Shown here piece by piece: positions 58,127 to 64,000 of a DNA stretch of 64,000 bases. Where the stretch lies: positions 33,060,001-33,124,000 of the forward strand of contig NC_077243.1 in assembly GCF_947179165.1 (NCBI RefSeq), written 5' to 3'. Source of the stretch: Solanum dulcamara (taxonomy: Eukaryota > Streptophyta > Magnoliopsida > Solanales > Solanaceae). The stretch's first letter is position 1. Each line of letters begins with the position of its first letter. The notes under the pieces are model-generated. The model was not told where the DNA came from. It saw only the letters and a list, made by a program, of their open reading frames with translations, and did not search any database. A program made the position numbers and the translations under genes.

Positions 58127-59966
58127 ATGCCAAATATGAGAAGTCAAGGAAATCCCTTAATTCCCTTAAATCCCAAAATTGAAACATGACAATGCACCAT
58201 AACATCCTCTGCAACAGCAACCGCAGAATGTCCTTAATAACCCACAAGTAGCAAGGCAACGCCCTCCACCGAGACAACGTCTTGAATTCGGCATATGGAA
58301 CAACTACGGGGTTCATCCTAACGTTGTCAGAACTACGGGTGCGATTAAGTTACCTCCATCGCCGCCAGAAACAAAGTTTAGCATCACTAGTGGGCTAATT
58401 CAAATGCTTCATAATAGAGGACTATTTTTGGGATTGCCATCCGAAGATCCATACATTCATCTCCAGAATGTGGCATATGTTAGTCAAAGCAGTGCTGGTG
58501 ACCCAAGCTTGAATATGGATATCATTGGATTGCGTGTTTTTCCATTATCACTTACTGGCGAAGCTTCAATTTGGTTGTCCGAACTCCCATACAACTCAAT
58601 CACAACTTGGGATGGATTACACCTAGCATTCAAAGAGAAATATTTCCTATTATCCAAAAAGTTGACTAACTGACAGAATCAATAATTTCCAATAGTTTCT
58701 TGGAGATTCAATTTGTGGAGCTTGGGAGAGATTTGTAAAGTATCTACGAAGCATACCAAATCATAGAATAGAGGACGAGTCACTTCTTAAGCTATTCTAT
58801 CGTGCACTTGATGATAATAAAAAGGCTATTATCGAAACCATCACTGGCGGAGTATTTTTGGCTAACACTTTCTAAGAGTCCACATAGAGACTTGATCGTG
58901 TTACAAAGACTAACAGATCTTGGAGAAATAGGGACACAAAAACTTCAAAAATCTCTTTTTCTGCTCGCATAAATCAGAATCCCAACTTACAAAATGAAGA
59001 GATATCTCAAGAGCTCACTTAATTAAAGACTGACATCAGGTTGGTAGTCAAAAGCATGGGACAAGAAAAAGTTAATGCAATTGACCATCAAAATAGGGCA
59101 CCAAGTTATGACGATTATGGATATGAGAAAGATTCCGATTATGTGAATAATCAAGTTGGGGGTTTTCAGACCAGCGCTTAAGCATCCAACCAGGATTCTT
59201 GGAGCCAAGGTCAAGGAAATCAAGGTTAGAACTATAACAACTTCAATCGAGAGGGACATTACAATCGTGATGGAAACTACAATCGCGAGAATAATTATAA
59301 CCAAAATGGATATAATGATCGAAACCACGGGCAAGACAGAGAAGGTGATTGGAGAAAGAGAGACAACATCAATGGTGGTGCATACATCCCTCCCAGAAAT
59401 AGAGATAGGGGATCCAGACTTGCAAGAATCGAAGACATGATGGCTAAGATGATGAAAAAGTATGATGCAATAGAGGATAATCTTAAGGAGATATGCAATG
59501 ATTTTTTCAGAATGAATCAAAGAGTTGAATCACATTCCATATCCATAAAGCTTATTGAGTAACAATTGGGGAAGATTTTGTCCTCTTTGAACCCACGCCA
59601 AAAAGGAACTCTCCTAAGTAATACAATGAAAAATCCAAATAATGACGGGCAATGCATGGCGGTGACCACCCGAAGTGGCATTCAAATGGTTGATCCACCT
59701 ATGCTAGAACTTAAGGATGATGTACACGATGTGGTTGTTAGTGAGGATGAAACTAAAAGAAAAATTGAGGAAGAAGCAATAGGTGAAGATCCAAATACCA
59801 AAAAACCTAAAAAAAGAGATGCAAAGCGTGATGAGAAAGCAGGCAATGCAAAAGACACTGATCGAACTCCAATTCCAATGCCAAGACCTCCTCCTCCTTT
59901 TCTGCAAAGATTGAAGAAAAAGGTCAAAGATGGAAAGTTCCTTAGGTTTATTTTCATGCTGAAATA
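58127..59966 (+). pseudogene. Athila-type gag, frameshifted
   Basis: An ATG at 58127 opens MPNMRSQGNPLIPLNP, stopped shortly after. The conserved gag frame is entered near 58190 (PLQQQPQNVLNN, IWNNYGVHPNVV) and includes LIQMLHNRGLFLGLPSEDP, GLRVFPLSLTGEASIWLSELP (58404-58673) and, after another frame change near 58680, GAWERFVKYLRSIPNHRIEDESLL. A polar N/R/Y-rich tract of repeated HYNRDGNYNREN-like words lies at 59240-59330, followed by RLARIEDMMAKMMKKYDAIE and an acidic/basic C-terminus to about 59966 with PMPRPPPPFLQRLKKK. Stops at about 58671, 58873, 59019, 59179 and 59560 leave it dead. No zinc knuckle was seen, as is usual for this lineage. Confidence 0.85.
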
Positions 59967-59973
59967 ACTTTTA

Positions 59974-60837
59974 GTGAATGCTCCCTTGATAGAGGTACTA
60001 GAAAAAATATCGGATTATGCCAAGTTCATAAAGGATCTTGTCACAAAAAAGAGACCGATAAGCTTTAAACCGGCCGACAACTTGCATAATTGTAGTACAA
60101 TCACCACTCGCTCCTTTGTGCAAAAGAAAAAAGACCCAGGTGCATTCACTATACCATGTACCATTGGGGTATTCAATTTTGCAATAGCATTGTGCGACTT
60201 GGGTGCTATCATTAACTTGATGCCACTTGCGGTGTTACAACAATTGGGTTTGGAAGCCCCCAAATCGATGTCAATGCAGCTTTTGATGGCAGATCATACT
60301 GTGAAGAAGCCCATGTGTATTATTTATGATGTCCTCGTGAAGGTTGACTCATTCATATTCCCTGCTGACTTCGTCATTTTTGACTGTGAAGTAGACTTTG
60401 ATGTTCCTATTATTTTGGGTAGACCATTCTTAGCAATTGGACGTGCTTTGGTAGACATGGAAACTGGCAAACTAAAATTTTGACTAAATAATGTAGAGGT
60501 GATTTTTGATGTATGCCGAGCAATAAAGCATCACAATGATCTAGGAGTTGTATCCATGATTAATGTTGTCAATGATTTGCAACCAAACATATCTATTGAA
60601 GAGAGGTTAGGAGTTGAAGCTTTAGCTTCCATCATCATGAACTTTGTAAAGATCATATTGGAGAGTAAGAGACTCGACTTAGACTTGAAGAATAGAGCAA
60701 CTCCACCTGCGAATCCATCTATCGAGGAACCTCCAACTTTGGAACTCAAAGCACTGCCATATCACTTGCAATATGCATTCTTGGAACCCAACAACATGCT
60801 GCTAGTCATAATAGCTGCCGATCTTCTTCAAAAGTAA
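59974..60837 (+). pseudogene. Athila-type aspartic protease and linker to RT
   Basis: This is the continuation of the same polyprotein frame. SDYAKFIKDLVTKKR is the usual segment before protease. The catalytic motif is ALCDLGAIINLMPLAV (60187-60234; D-L-G-A) and the second conserved part is DVPIILGRPFLA (60397-60432). One TGA at 60481-60483 interrupts the frame, after which it remains open to 60837 (linker, ELKALPYHLQYAFLEP, the segment just ahead of RT). Assignment is firm. Confidence 0.88.
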
Positions 60838-60883
60838 GTAAAGTGCTTACATATGTCTTAAGGCATTTCAAAAGAGAAATAGG

Positions 60884-62335
60884 GTGGTCCATAGTGACAT
60901 CATTGGCATACCACTGGGCATATGCACTCATAAAATCCAACTCATGCCAGATTTAAAACCAAGCATTAAACACCAACGACGTCTCAACCCACCTATGCAA
61001 GAGGTAACTAAAAATAAGATCATCAAATGGTTAGATGCTGGAGTTGTTTATCCAATCACAGATAGTAATTGGGTAAGTCCTATCCAATATGTACCAAAAA
61101 AAGGTGGTATTACTGTGGTGCCAAATGCAAATAATGAACTCATTCCAATGAGGCCTATCACCGGTTGGAGAGTGTGTATAGATTATTGCAATCTCAACTC
61201 ATGGACTGAAAAAAACACTTGCTAATACCTTTCATGGATCAAATGCTCGACCGTCTAGATGGAAAAGGCTAGTACTATTTTTTTGATGGATATTCAGGCT
61301 ATAATTAGATCTTTATATCACTAGAAGACCAAGAGAATACCACCTTCACATGCCTATATAGGATATTTACTTTTGAAAGAATGATATTTGGATTGTGTAA
61401 CACACCGACAACTTATCAATGTTGTATGATCTCCATCTTTTCAAATAAGGTAAAAGATACAATTGAGATTTTCATGGATGATTTTTCAGTGGTTGGTAAC
61501 TCATTCGAGGATTGTTTGGTTCATCTCCAAAATGTACTAAAAAAGTGTGAAGAGTGCAACCTTGTGCTAAATTAGGAGAAGTATCACTTTATGGTGAAAG
61601 AGAGCATAGTGCTGGGTCATAAGATTTCAAATAAAGGCATTGAGGTAGATCAAGCAAAGATTGAGGTAATCGCAAATTTACCTCCTCCCTATCTCCGTAA
61701 AAGGTATTCAAAGCTCTTTTGGACACACCGGATTCTATCGCCGCTTCATCAAAGACTTCTCCAAAATAGCACATCCTCTATGCAAACTACTAGAGAAGGA
61801 CACAAAGTTTGTTTTTGATGAAACCTGTATAGAGGCATTCGAAGAATTAAAGAAAAGGTTAGTACCAGCTCATATCATTATTGCACCCGATCGGGAGCAT
61901 CCCTTTGAAGTCATATGTGTGCAAGTGGAGTAGCACTTGGTGTAGTATTTGGACAAAGGCGTAAGAAGATTTTACATCCAATATATTATGCTAGCGAATC
62001 CCTTAATATTGCTCAAAGAAACTATACCATGACCGAACAAGAGTTGCTTATCGTTGTGTTCACTTTCGAGAAGTTTAGATCTTACCTATTGGGCACAAAA
62101 GTTATTGTACACATAGACCATGCTGCATTGTGATATCCCATGGCAAAAAAGGATGAAAATCCAAGACTTATTCATTGGGTATTTCTATTACAAGAATTTG
62201 AGTTTGAAGTAAAAGACTGGAAAGGGTCAGAAAACCAAGTAGCGGACCATCTCTCAAGGCTTGAAGAAGAGGCGATGTTAAAATTGAAAGATAAAGTAAA
62301 AGATTGGAAAAGGAAAGAAAACCAAGTAGCGGACT
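60884..62335 (+). pseudogene. Athila-type reverse transcriptase and RNase H
   Basis: RT starts around 60884 (GIPLGICTHKIQL, IIKWLDAGVVYPITDSNWVSP, GWRVCIDYCNLN). The middle is frameshifted near 61210-61380. The catalytic box FMDDFSVVGNSFEDC lies at about 61471-61515, and GHKISNKGIEVDQAKIE near 61614-61670. The tether (61690-61910) is frameshifted. RNase H follows at 61915-62335 ([54 protein letters not shown]). FMDDF rather than YVDD or FIDD supports Athila rather than chromovirus affiliation. RNase H ends in an 87-bp duplicated segment. Confidence 0.88.
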
Positions 62336-62382
62336 ATCGCTGTGTACCTGAAGTAGAGATGATGAGTATTTTGGAAGCATGT
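62209..62382 (+). repeat. 87-bp in-frame duplication at the RNase H end
   Basis: GTAAAAGACTGGAAAGGGTC at 62209 recurs as GTAAAAGATTGGAAAAGGAA at 62296, each followed by GAAAACCAAGTAGCGGAC. The period is 29 codons, so VKDWK-x2-ENQVAD appears twice in one open frame. The second copy continues into the integrase linker rather than HLSRLE. Confidence 0.85.
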
Positions 62383-63400
62383 CATTCGCCGCCCATCGGC
62401 GGCCATCATAGTAATATCTGGACAGCCTACAAGATCCTACAATATAGGTACTACTGGCCAACAATTCATCAAGACACTCATGATTTCACCAAATCTTGTG
62501 ATCGTTGCCAAAGGGAAGGAGGAATTTCAAGGAAACATGAACTCCCACTCACCCATATTCTAGTAATTAAATTGTTCAACGTATGGGGAATTGACTTCAT
62601 GGGACCTTTTGTAAGTTTAAATGGAATGAAATATATCCTCGTTGTAGTTGACTAAGTGTCTAAATGGGTTGAAGCGGTTGTACTTCCCAACAACGAAGCA
62701 AGGAGTGTCACCACATTCCTCAAGCATAACATCTTCTCAAGATTCTGTACACCAAGGGAAATAATCAGCGATGGAGGTTCCCACTTTTGTAATCGATTGT
62801 TCAAAGCGTTACTTTAAGAGTATAGGGTTCAACATAGTATAGCAACTTCTTATCCTCCACAAACTAGTGGACAAGTTGAAGTCTCCAATTGTGAAATCAA
62901 GCAAATACTTGCAAAGACGGTAAGCGCAAATAGAAAGGATTGGTCAAGAAAATTTGATGACGCTCTATGGGCTTACCGCACTGTATTCAAGACACCTATA
63001 GGTATGTCGCCTTATCAACTTGTCTTTGGAAACTCTTGTCATATGCCCGTAGAGTTGGAACACAAACCTATGTGGGCGTTGAAAAAATTGAACATGGATT
63101 GGAACGCCGCATCAAAGCAAAGGATGAATCAAATAAATGAGCTTGATAAGTTTTGCCTAAATATATATGAGAGCGCAACCCTGTATAAATAAAGAATGAA
63201 GAAATATCACGACCAAAAGATTGAAAAGTAAACATTTGCGCCCGGAGACTTAGTCCTTCTTTTCAACTCAAGGATGCATTTATTCCTTGGAAAACTCAAG
63301 ACTAAATGGCTGAGACCACTTAGGTGAATCAAGTCTTTCCATATGGTGTGGTAGAGCTAGAAAAGAAGGATAGTATGAAGTTCAAAGTTAATGGTCAATG
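62336..63400 (+). pseudogene. Athila-type integrase
   Basis: The zinc-binding HHCC domain is at about 62393-62510 ([35 protein letters not shown]). The core has WGIDFMGPF (first Asp, about 62587), then in-frame stops at 62653 and 62816, IISDGGSHFCNRLFKALL (second Asp) and [15 protein letters not shown] (Glu, near 62880). The C-terminal region includes [23 protein letters not shown] and KKYHDQKIEK, ending near 63400 after a stop and a frame change. The DDE residues are present but the chain is broken. Confidence 0.88.
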
Positions 63401-64000
63401 AATCAAAACATACATAGGTGCAGAGGATGAAATGAAAATCATGAAAGCATAAAAACTTAGTGAAGTCTGAGAAACTAAGTATATCCAAGTCGTACCATGA
63501 TGTTAAATCAAACGTTGTTTGGAAGGCAGCCCAATTTAGTCATGTACTATTACTTGTTAGCTTTTAGGATAACTTAGATTTTATCAAGGTCCATGTCAAA
63601 TAAGAGTCACAAAAAGCATAAAAAATATAGACCAAAGGTTGAGTACATTCCCATGCCGACTTGGAAATACTAGAAATAGAAGGGGACTTAAAAAGATACA
63701 CGAGTCTAGTATACAAGTTGGAGTCCATTATATGGCTCGTACATTTGATTTGTCAACCCCATATTGAATACAAAAAGCATTTTTAAGTCTACAAGTCTAC
63801 TCTATGACTAGTAGACATCTCTACGGCTCGTAGCCTATACTCGTAGACTCCAGGTATGTTTCCTTTCCTTTGAAACAAACGACGATGCAAGCCTATGACC
63901 CGTATCTACTCTTACAGTTCGTAGCTTGCCTATTTTGCGGGTAGTATAACCGACCCAACCCGCATAACTAAAATGCATAAAATATAATCATTTGAAACGT
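63401..64000 (+). other. 3' non-coding region of the Athila-type element
   Basis: No open frame of note. Palindromic CTACG-N3-CGTAG words occur at 63821-63833 and in weaker form near 63720-63760, 63838-63850 and 63890-63925. The 3' LTR is expected further right. Confidence 0.6.

Larger units (their letters stand above)
40181..64000 (+). mobile_element. Athila-type Ty3/gypsy element, 5' LTR split by LINE DNA, 3' LTR beyond the window
   Basis: The parts are the LTR left portion (40181-40749), LINE array (40750-57115), LTR right portion (57116-57992), primer site (about 57999-58016), gag (58127-59966), protease (59974-60837), RT-RNase H (60884-62335), integrase (62336-63400) and a 3' non-coding region to the window end. 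Joining the two LTR portions gives about 1.4 kb, a plausible Athila LTR length. That the two portions belong to one LTR is inferred from position, from the TATA box in the left part and the primer site after the right part. Confidence 0.75.

Noticed and set aside
1..64000. tRNA, rRNA or intact protein-coding host genes
   Set aside because: None could be supported by eye; all long frames with recognisable domains belong to mobile elements. A tRNAscan and a spliced-gene prediction would be decisive and were not possible here.

Overview
This window is nuclear DNA of a flowering plant, most likely a member of the Solanaceae (tomato, potato, pepper or relatives). The evidence is the mix of plant retrotransposon lineages (Ty1/copia with a Met-tRNA primer site, Tekay/Del-type chromoviruses with very long LTRs, an Athila-type Ty3/gypsy element, L1-type LINEs carrying an RNase H domain), AT-rich spacers full of simple repeats, and no bacterial gene organisation. 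The family assignment to Solanaceae rests on remembered resemblance and is an inference. I found no intact host gene, no tRNA or rRNA gene and no CRISPR array. Nearly every coding trace is a decayed mobile element.

Layout. 1-1802: 5' end of a copia element on the minus strand (LTR, primer site, gag, start of pol). 1803-5400: AT-rich spacer holding a ~1.1 kb element with ~115-bp terminal inverted repeats (2991-4124). 5430-11602: a decayed copia element on the minus strand (LTR, primer site, gag, RT-RNase H, and a third ORF downstream of pol), interrupted by ~1.3 kb of other DNA. 11603-14140: AT-rich spacer. 14141-20353: non-coding LTR-type debris with minisatellites and hairpins. 20354-37560: a chromovirus on the minus strand (called GypB here) with a 3.5-kb 3' LTR. 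Its pol is split by a structurally complete younger chromovirus (GypA, 25665-35680) flanked by an exact 5-bp target duplication. 37570-40180: a plus-strand relative of GypA (GypC), truncated at both ends. 40181-64000: a plus-strand Athila-type element. Its 5' LTR is split by ~16 kb of LINE DNA (two head-to-tail minus-strand copies, 40750-57115), and its gag-protease-RT-RNase H-integrase follow at 58127-63400.

Order of events inferred from nesting: GypA entered GypB after GypB had inserted; the Athila element entered GypC; LINE DNA entered the Athila LTR. In GypA and in both LINE copies the long reading frames keep one continuous frame over kilobases and are broken almost only by nonsense codons. 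Most of these codons can be explained as TGG to TAG/TGA or CAA/CAG to TAA/TAG, the pattern expected from deamination of methylated cytosines in silenced DNA.

Items most worth a second look: a TAATG overlap of ORF1 stop and ORF2 start in the LINE; a LINE 3' region with a long open frame and a 168-bp (56-codon) tandem repeat kept in the same frame in both LINE copies; the third ORF behind copia pol; the inverted-repeat element at 2991-4124; and the opposite orientation of GypA and GypC, which could give fold-back transcripts. I see no convincing new biological system beyond these transposon features.
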